From Spirodela intermedia (Eukaryota > Streptophyta > Magnoliopsida > Alismatales > Araceae): 64,000 nt of DNA. Shown in pieces: positions 25,501 to 37,270 of the stretch. Within the stretch, counting starts at the first letter, position 1. Each line of letters starts with the position of its first letter. The stretch covers positions 4,595,037 to 4,659,036 of the forward strand of contig LR746272.1 of the NCBI GenBank assembly GCA_902729315.2. The letters are read 5' to 3'. Under the pieces are notes generated by a model. The model was not told the DNA's origin. It worked only from the letters and a program-made list of their open reading frames with translations, and made no database searches. Made by a program: the position numbers and the translations under genes.

Positions 25501-28500
25501 TCCCTGGTAAAGTTCAGGATTCGAAACATTGATTTCTGCTCCAATACTGGTTCCCAAATCCACCAAACTCAGGTTGGGGTTAAATTCCATTAATGCAACT
25601 AAAATGGGTCTATTGCAGAATATGACTCACTTGGACATACAGATTGTCATCTGTGTATCAATACCGTCATCAAGAGGGGAATATGTATTCCTCGTCAGAA
25701 AAGTAACAGCAACCAAATTAGTAGTAGCATCATCTTGAGCCTCATTGCAGCCAGAATTATTTATCCTTTCCGCTAGCAGCCAAAAGGCTTTCCTTTTTGT
25801 CCTTTCTTTATCCTTTCCTCTGGCAGCTAGAATTATTTCCTCCAGAAGCTCTAGTATTATTTCTTCGTCACTATGGTGATTTGGATGGTCACCCTTCACC
25901 CCTTTGTGGAACCTTTAACATGATGAACGAAATTTCAGAAAATCCAATCAACTGGTGTGCTAACAAGAGAATTCACCTAGAGCAGGGGTTTATGATGCGG
26001 AAAAGGACTCGTTACAAACTTGAATTCACCAAAAGACCAAGCAGGATTCAGGAACCATTTGACCATGTGCCAGTGAAATGGACAATTCAAGTGAGTATAC
26101 TAGGAGTGCGCCTTTTTTGTGTAAGAGCTGAGCTGGCAGCTCGTTTTATTGAGTGGAGAAAGATTTTCAGCAGGGCTAAAATCAACATCTTTCAAAAAAT
26201 GAGAGAATTGATGGTTGGATAGGAATTGACAACAGTATGGATGAGTGACAACCTTGTTTCATTGTCGTATCTAGCTCATACCTTCATGTTTTGGAGCCAG
26301 AAACATCTCAAGACTATCAAAGATGCGAGAGTAAGGGTCAACAAGTTTCTGAATTTTCTCCACGTCGTGTTGGAGGTTCATCAATTTCTATTGCTGTGGG
26401 CTGCACGGGAACGAGCGTCCAGACGGCCTTGGAGAATTCGATCACCTTGATAATGGAATCCCAAAGGGATGATGAAAAGGCAGTGTGGCCTAAAGAGCTT
26501 GTGCTAGCAACTGACAGGGCTTTTGCATCTCTCGCTATTGAAAGCTTCTGAGAGACGATTCACAATGAAGGGGAGTCTCCTGGGACTCCAAGCTGTCATC
26601 AGGAGAATGTAGACCTTGTAGCAAATGGTGTATTGCTCAAGACTAGACTTTCAAATTATGACAAATCAGATAGGTCTAAAGATGCCAAGGTTCGGATTGA
26701 TAAGAGATCCTCATCAAGTGGCAACAGCTACCCGACTTTGAAGCCACTTGGGAACTGGTTTCTGCCCTCCAGCTCCATTACCCTGCCTTCCACTTTAGGA
26801 CAAGGTGGAACAGATGGGGGTTTATGGTTAGGCTCTTTCCTAGTTCTCCATTTGGGTCACTTATTGGGCCTGAGCAAGGACCAACGACCCAAACCCGTTT
26901 TGGAATTAGTTACCACCGTAAAAGAAAGAATGATGTAAGGGAGGACTGAGGGCAAGTTGGCCCGTGGCCCACTTATAAAGGGTATAAGGTCCCGTGAGAC
27001 CCCCACTTTGGGGCACTTTTGGAAGAAGTCAGTAGGAGAGGGGTGCTCTCGAACTCGTCCCCCTGCTCTAAGGTTTCCTCCGGAAACCCCTTTCTGTTCT
27101 GTTTCTCTTGGTTATATTCCTTTGTCGATATCATTGTTCTGTTGTTGTTGGTCCCTGTTGAGGACGAACTCGAGAGTAACACACTCTCCTGCTGACTTCT
27201 TCCAAAAGTGCCCCCACAGTAGGGGCCCAGGGGTCCTTGTAAGTGGGCCACGGGCCCACTTGCCCTCAGTCTCCCTTACATCATTCTTCCTTTTATGGTG
27301 GTAAATAATTCCAAAACGTGTTTGGGTGTGGTTCTTGCTCAGGCCCAGTAAGCAGCCCAAATGGAGTAGGAAAGGACCTAACAAGAGATGCTGACCATAT
27401 CAAAATAGGAGCTTCACTCATAACATGACAATGGTGTGTAACATGATTTACAGCCAAAACATTAAAAACTTGCTTCTTTCATCTACTCGATATGATAACC
27501 ACTGTTATCATGGTCTGTTAAATCAGGTTGGCCACACTTATCACTTAAGCCCAATCCAATCTTGAATAAATCTACCAAGCTGAAGGAAAAGGTCAGTCCA
27601 ATGTATATTCTTCCGTTCAATTTGACTTCTGTTTCGATTAGAATTCTGGAAGAGGACAAAACGAAACATAAAATCCAGTTCAAAGAGTCCAATCTTAGGC
27701 TTAGGCAAAATATAGAATGAGTAATACACAACAGGGAGGAAACAAGGGATCCAACTTTTGGCTAAGGCAACCTAGCTACATGTTCAGAAATAGCACCAAC
27801 CGATGCTAAGCATGTGAGCTCCAAGCAGAAAAGAACCCCCAATATTCATGTTTTTGTTGCATGCATTGATAAATTACGCTTGTGGTTTCATTAATTAAAA
27901 ATAAAATAATCTGTATCAGGAAAATATGTGATTGTGACAAAGAATGGAAAGAGGAAATGCTCACTTTCGAATGTTCTGAAGCTTTTGTGAGAAGCATTAC
28001 ATCCCCATATGAATGCGACGTCTGCACAACATCAAGTGCAGTGGCAATAATATGGCTAGCCTGCACAAACCCTGACAGGGTTATTCATGACATTCTTTAC
28101 CACCCTGATTTTCTCGTGACAATAATTCACAAGATGGAAAGAGTTCCCTCACTTAAAAAGAGTTACAAAAATGAAATTATTCCTTATTCAGTAGAGGGGT
28201 GGTTGGGCCACGTGATGATTTTCATGAGGACATTGAATAGTTATGGGGAAAACGATCTTTCTAGTCAAAGGTAATCATAAAACCTTAGCCAATATACCTT
28301 ATAGCTCGTACTATTCTTGGCCCACCGCCAAAAGTGGGATAACTTCAGAGGTTTTTTTGAATATATGAGAAATATTTTTACGAAAATTAGACATTTTAAA
28401 ATTACCAAAGTATGCATATACACAAATTTCTAAAACATAAAAAAATAAGCATACACGTAAAAATAAATTAATAATAAAATTATAATACAATATACATTAT

Positions 28501-31500
28501 AAAAAAATCAAATCACAATAAATAATAAACAATCAACTATTCATAAGTATTTCATCGCTTCTTATCAAAATAACTATTTGTCTGTAAAGATGGAGAGGAA
28601 ATAAACACATTACACTTGATTCGATTCCTTTAATGATGGGCATGTTATGGAAACAAATGCATCATCTATTAGTTTTTATGAAACATGTGAGAAAGAAATA
28701 CATTATCAACTCTCCATTGCACCATCAATGATCTATAGGCATTTTGGGAATTCTACTTACCCTTTCCGCAAATTCTGAGGCAGTTTCAAGTTTTTTTTCT
28801 GATGGGAAAATGACGGGGAGGTATTCCACCTGTGGAATGAAGATTTCAGAGACCAATCACATAGAATGCATATCCAAACAGACAAAATCAGGTAGAAAAG
28901 TTGAAACTTTTTTTAGAATAATGTCAGAGTCAATTAAGATACATATGCACATAGCACAAAGTAGATAGAAAAGTTGATATTTTCTTTTACTATCAAAATA
29001 ACCTGAAAGTGCTCAGGCACAGAGTTACTAAAAGCACATCATTTCCTACAAGCTGCAAATGAACAAGTAACGCTACTGAGAGCATCCTGATGCTCTCAGG
29101 TTATTGTAAACATAAAAAATATAACGACTAATCCACAGTATAATTCTGAATAATTTTGAATAAGGAAAAAAAACTGATGAAAGTTCAATAATGTTGAATT
29201 GAAAGAAACAGTATAAAATGAGTGATTTTATTTAAATCATGGTTTTAATCCACAGTACTAATAAAATTAATGAGCTAACAGACAAGCTGTTTTCAATAAT
29301 TTAGATTAGAGTGGAAGAAATGCGTTTTACCGTAGCCCCAATTTCAATCTACTAAAAGTTGACAAAAAAATTCATTGTGTAATGTTTCGCATTTTGCTTA
29401 CTACAGCTAGAAAGGGACCATTAACCCTTCTTCTTATATGAATGACACCGTCCATATGGAAAGTAATATCTACCATTAAATGCATGCAATTAATATGACG
29501 AGCGTACAATGAGTGATATTATTTTAATGAATCATGGTTTTAATCCACAGTTCTAGAAAAATTAATGAGCTAACAGGAAAGAAATTTTCAAGAATTTAGA
29601 TCAGAACGGAAAGAAATACATTATACCATATCTCCAATTTCTATCAACTCAAGGATAGTTGACAAAAGAAATCATTGAGTGTAGTGTTCCCCATTTTGTT
29701 TACAACAGCTAGAAAGGGCATCATTAGCCCTTCTCCTAAATGAATGACACGGACCAAGTGGAGAGTAATACCCACCATGACATGCATGCATCTAATATGA
29801 ACATAATAATTTTATGATTTGAGCATGAATCTTCCATGATCATATGAAAGGCCACATTTATCCCTTCTTCTATGAATGTCATCAACCACATGGAAAATAA
29901 TATCTGCATATAATTAATATAAACAAAGAAGACGGTATCAGCTGACCATGGATATACTTCAATCATATGAGATTATTAATTTTCCAATATTCCAATCCTC
30001 CATAGGTATCAATATCAGAAGACTAGAAACAATGAAGTTTTTGAAAGGAAATCTATTCCATAAAAAATCTTATCTGTAAAATCACATGAGTAAGAGCTGA
30101 GCCGGCGCAGTCAGTTAAGCTAACAACCGATAGATTCATTTTGACGGTTTTCAGAAAACCAATACCGCACCAATTTGACCGACCTTTACAGAGACATCAA
30201 ACCCAATCAAAGTGATATCGTTACCAAAAAGGAACGATCTAAATGATCAGGCAAATGGCATGGAGCATATAATGCACGTCTCCCCAAGACCATGAAAACC
30301 AGGAACTAAATGAAGGCTCATCCTTCTAAAGGTAACATTCTCGTTAACATGTATTAATCCAGTAGTATTACAACAAAAACAAAAAATGAAAGAATAGTAA
30401 GGCGGTACCTCCAGGAAATTGTGAAACTGGGTAAACATTCTGAACATAAGCTTTGCCAGAGAAATAAATCCCCTGAATTAAAATGGTGTTACTAAATCAC
30501 GAATTTATGTAGCATATGAAACAACATATAAAACTTCAGGAGACAAAAAGACTCACCATGACTGATCAAAATGTATGTAGGGATAACGAACAATTACGGG
30601 TTGCACTGGAAACCCCGGGATGAATGCACCAAGTTGGAATGAGATAATGGCCCTTCCATTTGTAGTAGTACCTTCTGGAAACAGAAGGACTCGAGGAAAC
30701 CCATTGGACGAAGCCTTTCTCTGAATTTAGATCCTTAAAACAACGTTTCTGTATCAAATAGGGAATATATGGACAGAAACTAAATGGATTTCAAATTTTT
30801 ATAACAAAATAAACGGAGAATGACAAAAAGGCTCACAATTACATTCAGTCAAGCAAAAACATGGCCCTGACAATACATTCACCCCTTTCAATTCTAAAAA
30901 TATGCACATACTATGTTCCAGAGTATGGAAATGAAGGCAAATCATAGCAGGTCAGGCTACCTGTCATAAAGATACGGAAATTATGTAAACAAGACCTAGA
31001 AAGAGCTTGCACATACCACATCGTAAAAGACTTTTTGGACCAAATGTCACAAACAAAACTAATAAGGGGTGGCATTAGCATTATCTAATTGAAAGATAAA
31101 TTGTTATAAAAAACTGAGCAAATGGAAGACCAAGTCTTGCAAAAATATTTCTAATGCCTCAGGGGATTCACTAAATGACCAATCCCGTTGTGCTTCGTAC
31201 TGAGCTAAAAGCTTATTTTGACATAATCCGACCTAAAACACAATTTAATGCTCTTCTTCTCAAGGTAAAATGCTCTTTTTCTCATAGATCAACACAATTT
31301 CCAAAATTAACAAAAATATCATCACAAATCTGACTTAATTTGCGTGACCGACTTGTTGATTAAAGTTCATTTCAAACCGTCACTGAAACAATGTGATGAA
31401 AACTAAACCTTGGATTTGTTTCCTTGCTCTTCCTTTGCTTAGATCAGTTGCTTAATTTTTTTTCACAACTAACATGATCATGTTAAATGATAATGTGACA

Positions 31501-34500
31501 TATGATTGCACAAAATGATTGACAGATGTTGTCAACTTTGAACCAGATGTCTATTTTATTAACTATTTTCTTTATCCTGTCCTGTTTTCTATGCTATCTT
31601 TTATCCGTCACTCTTATTTTATCTCAGCAAGGATGGGCAGATATCCTTCCCGTTTGTGACCCAATAATTTACTAAAATCCCTTTTTTATACTAGTTTCTG
31701 ATCAGCGTGGCTGCGGGGGTCAACAATTCCAGCATTGCAGCAGGTCAATGTTGCAATTTACTAAATTTTCAGTAGATCCAGTTTTTGAATTAACAACACT
31801 GAGCTTTAATATACACCTTGGCTCCACAATGTTGCAAGATTAAGATACAGTTTTTAATATTTCACTGAGCTTTTTGAATTAACAACACATGGCCCCACTT
31901 ATACGACTAATATAAAGAGTACACTGAGCTTTAAAAAAGTGCACGAAGTTAAGAGAAGAAGTTCCAGTCACATAGCCCTAGAATCTAAAGATTTCTTTAA
32001 TCTTCTATAAAATGAATGATATTGCTTCACTAGCAAAAAACTTACTCATGTGTAGCTGGCTTGAAAGGAAGCATAATTTTTTTTGACAAACCTGAACCTC
32101 TAAACAACCATGGAATATCACAAAGGGCATTGATTTTGACAATACCACTTTTTAGCAGGAAACATTGTAGCTGTATGTATCACAAACCCAGATGCCAAAA
32201 ATAAACATAGCATTTAATATAAAAATAAAGGACAGAACCTCAGTCTCCAGACTTAGAATTTGATAGATGATCATTAGAACAGCGTCCTGATATTCTTATA
32301 CAAGTAAAATCTTTATATGGACCATATTCTCCACAAGCTATTGGCAGATGCAAAAGTAAATTGAAGTAGGTAGGTGAACAAAGTTTCATTTTAAAGTTTA
32401 TCTGGTACGACTACAAGATAAAAATTGGACATACCAGAGAGGATTAATTACTAGAATTAACATCAATCCAGAAATCAGTACCTTTATTTCGTTAACAGCA
32501 TTTTTTCTCGATGGTGCAGAGAATCTATCGACATATATTACCTAAAACATGAAATATCGCATTCAATGTAAGACTTTGTGGATCAAAACCGTAATATCAG
32601 TATAGCTATTGGCAAGAAATGATAAAATAATTACAGCCTGAGAGATCATAATTGATACCTGCATAGCTCTGATAATTGTTCCAACAAAAGGTATGCTGTC
32701 ATGTGACTCAGAGGCCACAATAGTTGGAAATAGCTCAAAAAAGAAAAAAATGGGTTCTATATAGGAAATATGATTAGACACCACAATTGGAGCAATCTCT
32801 CTGGAAGCGGGCCTTCCTCGCCGTTTAATCCAATGATATCTGACAAGAAGACACAGGCACATGATAATCAATCAAAAAATCAGTCAAATTCATCCAATAA
32901 ATGGCAGGACTGGATTTCCATCACGAGTATTAGTGGAAAACACTCAAACTCACTTTTACAACTGGGCAACGAAAAAGGGTTAATTAAGATAGAAATATCC
33001 CAAAAATAAAGCGATATCCGTAGATATGTAACAACTAGCGAAATAAACTCATTCAGGAAAGAGAAGTGATTTGGAAAACATGTTTTTAGTGCATCTCCCA
33101 CATGTAAATTCCCCTTTCCCCGCTTAAACCAGGTTATTGTCTTCAGAAAAATGATCAATGAGCATCAAACCAGAGAAGCTAAAGCTAGAAAAACTGCAGT
33201 AATAAAGGACCACCAATTATATTGTGTTGAGTAAAAAAAACAGTGAAGATATAAAAGAAGATGTAGAGTGTGGGTAACCACAGGTATTCTTCAGGTAGGG
33301 AAGAAAGAAAACCCATTTCTCTACAGATTAAACAGAAAGGGAGATCAACGAATGAGCAATCTGTTAAAAGAATCATAACACGTGTTGCACAGAAAGTAAG
33401 GCCCCACATTTTGATATTCCTCTATGCACATGCCAATTGAAGTGTTCATCCAGCTCCACATTAGTAAGTCACCACATAGTCTCATAAGCCCCACCCAATC
33501 TCTTAACTGGGAGTACTTCCTTCATGCTTACCAAATCCTTTTGCCAGGCTTCGGCATTGATAAAGTTGACCTCAGAGAATTTCTGACTTAAAGATCTAAT
33601 TTGCTGCCAAATGGATGGGATAGGGACTGATGATGATGATGATGGCAATGTAACAATTCATCTAAATTCGATTTAAATATTGAACTTAGAATAGGTGCAT
33701 AACGCATGTAAAGTCATTATTCATTTCGGCTTAAAATGCTGGTTTATTCTGACTATGAAATACATTGAAATACAAGGAGAAACGGCCAGCTTCATAGAAA
33801 CGCTCAGTAATTTTGCCAACAGCCACACATGATCACAAATGAATTTCATTATCCCACCACATAAATCTGCTGCTCAGTCAAAGAAGAGAATATTCCTCTC
33901 AACCAAGGTTTAGAAAACTAACCAATTCTAATCATTATTGTAATGTCAGTCTGAATTATGCGATTAAATTTTATTTTTTATGTATGAATAAGAATTCTGC
34001 TTATTGGCCAGGAGCACCTCAGAATCCAAGCTACACTGTTAGCCCAAAATAAACGGGCGGAAAAAAGCGGTCATGGGTCTTGGGTCAGGGCACAGATCGA
34101 CTGGTTGAGTCGTTCCATTTAGGGTGAGATAGAATGGGTGGCAATGAACAGTCTGGTGTCTGAGCTGATTAATTAGATGACGACTACTGTACCTAGAATT
34201 TGTTACAGATGAGCCTCAAAACGATTAAAACTAGTATATGTTGAAGCATGAAACAGGTCTGTACCCATAAGATCATTGACAAGCAATGAGTCAAAAGTTG
34301 TTATTACTTCCACTAACGTGTAACACAACACTCATGTATATATCAACAATCACATAGTAGAAAACATCATATTATGAAGTAATTAAGATATTTAACTCTG
34401 AATACTGTCCTTCTCATCAAACTTGAAGCACTAAGACGCTTATGTTGCAGATCTCTGACCACTCTGGTCCATTGAAATGGGAAGGCCATCAAACCCAAGG

Positions 34501-35342
34501 CAAGTCGTCAAGCACCTCCACGAGTCATAGAACATTTTTATGCACTGTTTGTTCATGTAAAAACTTACAGCTTGTCTGGTAGAGAGTGTCACAGAAGTTG
34601 GAGGCTCAAAACAGATGGCATATTTATGTTCGGATGTCACTAAAGGGAAGAACACGGAACAAGAAAGAAACAGCAAGATGTCCGTCAAATTTTTGGTTTC
34701 GTGTTTATATTTAGCCCAAAGAAGAAGCAAGAGAGAAATTTGGTATTTTAGTTCATAAGAGAGGACTAAATCCATGAGACATGATCACAACGAGAACAAA
34801 GATCAATGAGTCAGAATTTCTTCCCCTTACCCAAAGGAGAAGAGGATCAAACGGGCGCAGAGCCGGGTGATCCACATGATACGGCATCTCCACCTCGGCA
34901 TGGGGCTCTGCTTGTCCTTCCAGCCCTGCAACGCCAGTTTGGTGGCCAAGAACCCCACCACGAGGGAGAGCCCGAAGAGGACGAGGCGAGCAAGGGCGAG
35001 TGGCAGGCAAAGCACTATCTTAGAAAACTCGTAAACCCCCTCCACAGTAGGCGTATGGTTGCGGAACGGATCGAGGGAGCACGGCTGCCGAATATACCGG
35101 AACGGGACGGCGCCGAGAAGGTCGAACGGATTGCTGTCCTCTCCTCCCGCCGTTACGACCACCTCGACGTCGCCCTCGACACTCTCTGAGGAGTATCCCT
35201 GCATCAGCTCGTTGCCGCGGAGGCTGCCAGCATCTCTGATATCCAGGATAACGTCGGCCGCGGCATCCGCATCACTCCCAGATCGGAGCTCCGCTTCGGC
35301 GAGCAGGGGGGCTGTGAGGAGGGATCGATGGCCCCCTTCCAT
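19587..35342 (-). CDS. LPEAT2: Lysophospholipid acyltransferase LPEAT2 with EF-hands
   Basis: LPEAT2 transfers acyl groups from acyl-CoA to lysophosphatidylethanolamine and related lysolipids in endomembranes. Fourteen exons join in phase to 561 residues: 35342-34831, 32839-32659, 32541-32482, 30720-30557, 30472-30409, 28829-28761, 28060-27965, 23986-23942, 22711-22641, 21144-21075, 20388-20338, 20035-19931, 19856-19809, 19736-19587. The start is the ATG opening MEGGHRSLLT; an upstream in-frame TTG extension is not needed. Hydrophobic segments lie at about 109-138 and 156-171. Acyltransferase motif I is N193-H194 in VSNHISYIEP, with E199 where most relatives have Asp; FPEGT is at 265-269. C-terminal EF-hands: a canonical loop N417-D428, a degenerate one at 450-461, and canonical DVDKDG at 521-532, so calcium may regulate it. 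Introns are long, up to 4 kb, and carry retroelement debris. Confidence 0.95.
24400..25290 (-). mobile_element. Ty3/gypsy chromovirus 3' end and LTR fragment in an LPEAT2 intron
   Basis: On the minus strand near 25257-25150 the sequence reads as a chromodomain (EVLIKWKGLPDFEAT, then QFPDFHLVDKVEQ), the C-terminal module of chromovirus integrases, with an in-frame stop where a Trp codon is usual. LTR-like DNA follows (24970-24760), sharing the block GGCACTTTTGGAAGAAGTCA with copies near 27010 and 27230. It lies in the intron between exons 7 and 8 of LPEAT2, in the same orientation as the gene. No integrase core or reverse transcriptase survives here. The outer boundary near 24400 is approximate. 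Confidence 0.7.
25290..26640. other. Unassigned segment between two chromovirus fragments
   Basis: This DNA lies inside the LPEAT2 intron between a minus-strand and a plus-strand chromodomain fragment. It has open frames of moderate length, such as plus 25797-26222 (141 codons) and minus 25899-25627 (90 codons). The translations are not low-complexity, but I recognise no family. It could be decayed retroelement sequence, a captured gene fragment, or the target DNA between two insertions. Confidence 0.4.
26700..27159 (+). mobile_element. Second chromovirus 3' end (chromodomain plus LTR), plus strand
   Basis: From 26707 the plus strand reads ILIKWQQLPDFEATWELV and then QLHYPAFHFRTRW, a clear chromodomain tail with its Trp intact. 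LTR-like sequence continues to about 27159, including the shared GGCACTTTTGGAAGAAGTCA block near 27011. It runs opposite to the fragment at 24400-25290. Confidence 0.75.
26838..27375. repeat. Inverted repeat of chromovirus LTR sequence
   Basis: The left arm (26838-27065) and right arm (27375-27160, reversed) share long near-identical blocks, for example GGGCCTGAGCAAG, GGCCCGTGGCCCACTTA and CACTTTTGGAAGAAGTCAG, in the same order. The spacer is about 95 bp. The arms lie in an LPEAT2 intron, so the pre-mRNA could fold into a hairpin of some 200 bp with mismatches. Confidence 0.75.
29217..29925. repeat. 291-bp tandem repeat, about 2.3 copies, in an LPEAT2 intron
   Basis: Copy 1 runs from about 29217 and copy 2 from 29508 (period 291), sharing ATGGTTTTAATCCACAG, AATTAATGAGCTAACAG, ACAGCTAGAAAGGG and the stretch up to ATGCATGCA. 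A third, partial copy lies at about 29846-29925. Copies differ by scattered substitutions and small indels, so the duplication is not recent. It lies in the intron between exons 5 and 6 of LPEAT2. Confidence 0.85.
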
Positions 35343-35753
35343 CGCCGGCACCGGCGCCCCCTCTTCCTGTAGAGGCGTCGACTGGACGGAGGAGACACCC
35401 ACCCCACGAAGCCGGGGAGAGGACAATGGACGGTGGTCAAGGCACCGCGGGCGGAGAAGTTCGTTATTCTAGCAGCCGCGCCCACGGGGTTGCTCAGGAG
35501 GAGGAAGCCGACAGAAAGGCCTGACTGACGGTGCACATTGATTATCCAGAAGTGCGAATATAATCAAAATTATCAAAAATACCTAGTATTTTTATGTATA
35601 GTATGAATGTCCCTATGATCTTTCAAAAATACAATTTCGTGAAATAAAGGGATTTTATTTAATAACTTTACGGGAGTTGTTGAAATAATAAATTTACCTT
35701 TCGGACCTCCTCATTTCTCTGCGGACGACAGTTATTTTTTGTGAACCGGGACG

Positions 35754-35800
<47 letters not shown>

Positions 35801-37270
35801 GCTAAAAAGTGTGCTTACCTGGTCGAGCGTTTCTTCCGTATTTGTGAAATACAAACGCTCTTCAGAGAAATTCTATCTTTCGCAATCAACCCACAGCGGC
35901 CTAATAGCGGGCCCTGGGACCGGGCCTGGGTTCTGTAAATTCTGAGCCGGGCCGGCGCGAAAACTCAGAGAGCTTAGGACTTACCCGACCAACTCAAGTC
36001 ATAGTGTGCCCCGGTCAACACCCCCCCCCCCCGCCCTCGGGGGACCCCAAACCAAGGGCCGATGTATTTTCACATCTGGCCCCCTAACCAGGTGTTACTG
36101 TTGACAGCAAAGGGGTGGGCGACCTCGAGAAGCCCAAGCATGCCCACACCCGGTTCAATTCAGTTAGATTTTAACTTTTAAATTAAGCCTCCAAAGGAAG
36201 GTTCGTCCTTACCAAATCTAGAGGCCCGACTTTTATTACTATTTTCATAATATCACTTTTTTAATAGGATATTCAGTCATTAACGAGGCCCATGTCCATA
36301 AAATAGGATATTATTATTTGATAATAAAATTGTATCTTAAAGTATAATTTTCAACTTAAAATTATAATTTCAGGATATGAATATAAAAAAAATCCTAAAA
36401 TTATGAATGAAATGAAAATATCAGTTTTCTGATAACTACTATCAAACGTATAAATCCGTAGAGGGTACCTTGGAGATACTCAAACAAGTAGGTCATATAT
36501 GCAATTCAAGGGGAAATAGGGCTAGCGTGTGTATAGTGAAATATTCCCTGAGAAAGATATTTCCACGTCTCGCGGCTATCTCATCCTCTCCCACGGCGGC
36601 ACGTGGCTCACTTCTGGATGAGACTAAATATATGATTTTTCCATAAGAAAACTAAAGACGATTTTACGGCTCGCCGTTAAATGAACGTAGGACGGGCGAA
36701 CGGCGACGGCGACGGCGACCCCGACGGACGAGGACGGAAAGGACCGAGCATCTGGATGGAGCGTTTCCGAGTCACGTGGGTAGGTGGGAGCGATCTGGAT
36801 CTGAATCTGACTTCCGGTCTGGGTCGCCGCCGCTAGAGCGAGCCAGGGTTCGGAGAGAGAGAGAGAGAGAGAGAGTAGAGGGGGAGAGAGAGAGAGTACA
36901 CGGAGGAGAGGAATACTTTTTTCGGGAGCAAGTCTTGAACTTTGTGGATGATGACTGAAGTTTAACTGGAGAGGGACAGCTAAACGTCGTCATAAGCCCC
37001 CGCGGCTCGGGCGTCTTGTTTCTTACTCGTGGCCCACCGCGTTTCGGCTAGAACGCCGTATATCGAGAGACGAAGGTATCAACGGCGGCCCCACTTTACC
37101 GCTACTAGCGGCGGTTCTCTTTGGTTGTCGGTTAAGGTGTGTGTGCGTGAGAGAGAGTGGACCAGTTTTTCATTATGCTAGCCCATGAAATAGGACCCCC
37201 CGTGGCTTTCATCTCTCTCCCTCGCTCCCTCAACTCTCTCTCTCTCTCCCTCTCTCCCTCAGTGTAAATC
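35343..37270. other. LPEAT2 5' flank and GC-variable spacer
   Basis: The probable LPEAT2 promoter and leader begin at 35343. A (CT)n tract lies at 35757-35796, about 415 bp upstream of the start codon, and a C homopolymer near 36022-36033. A GC-rich patch at about 36550-37140, with repeated GGCGAC near 36700, resembles a promoter or CpG island, but I could not tie it to a gene. A (GA)n tract lies at 36856-36874. Confidence 0.45.
35757..35796. repeat. (CT)n tract upstream of LPEAT2
   Basis: About 20 CT units lie upstream of the LPEAT2 start codon; read on the coding strand this is (GA)n. It is placed like the GA tract before URT1. Confidence 0.85.

Noticed and set aside
29217-29925. CRISPR-like array
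   Set aside because: The units are about 291 bp with no short regularly spaced repeats and no cas genes. This is a eukaryotic intronic tandem repeat.
34440-34775. Minus-strand frame of 111 codons between LPEAT2 exons 1 and 2
   Set aside because: It lies in the first intron. The LPEAT2 protein is continuous without it and it has no family resemblance.
35342-35426. Upstream extension of LPEAT2
   Set aside because: The open frame extends 28 codons upstream but would start at TTG; the ATG at 35342 is the better start.
34806-35472. Plus-strand frames of 127 and 137 codons
   Set aside because: They are antisense to the LPEAT2 first exon.
36776-36993. Frames across the GA tract near 36.8 kb
   Set aside because: The Arg/Glu or Ser/Leu alternation is a translated microsatellite, not a protein.
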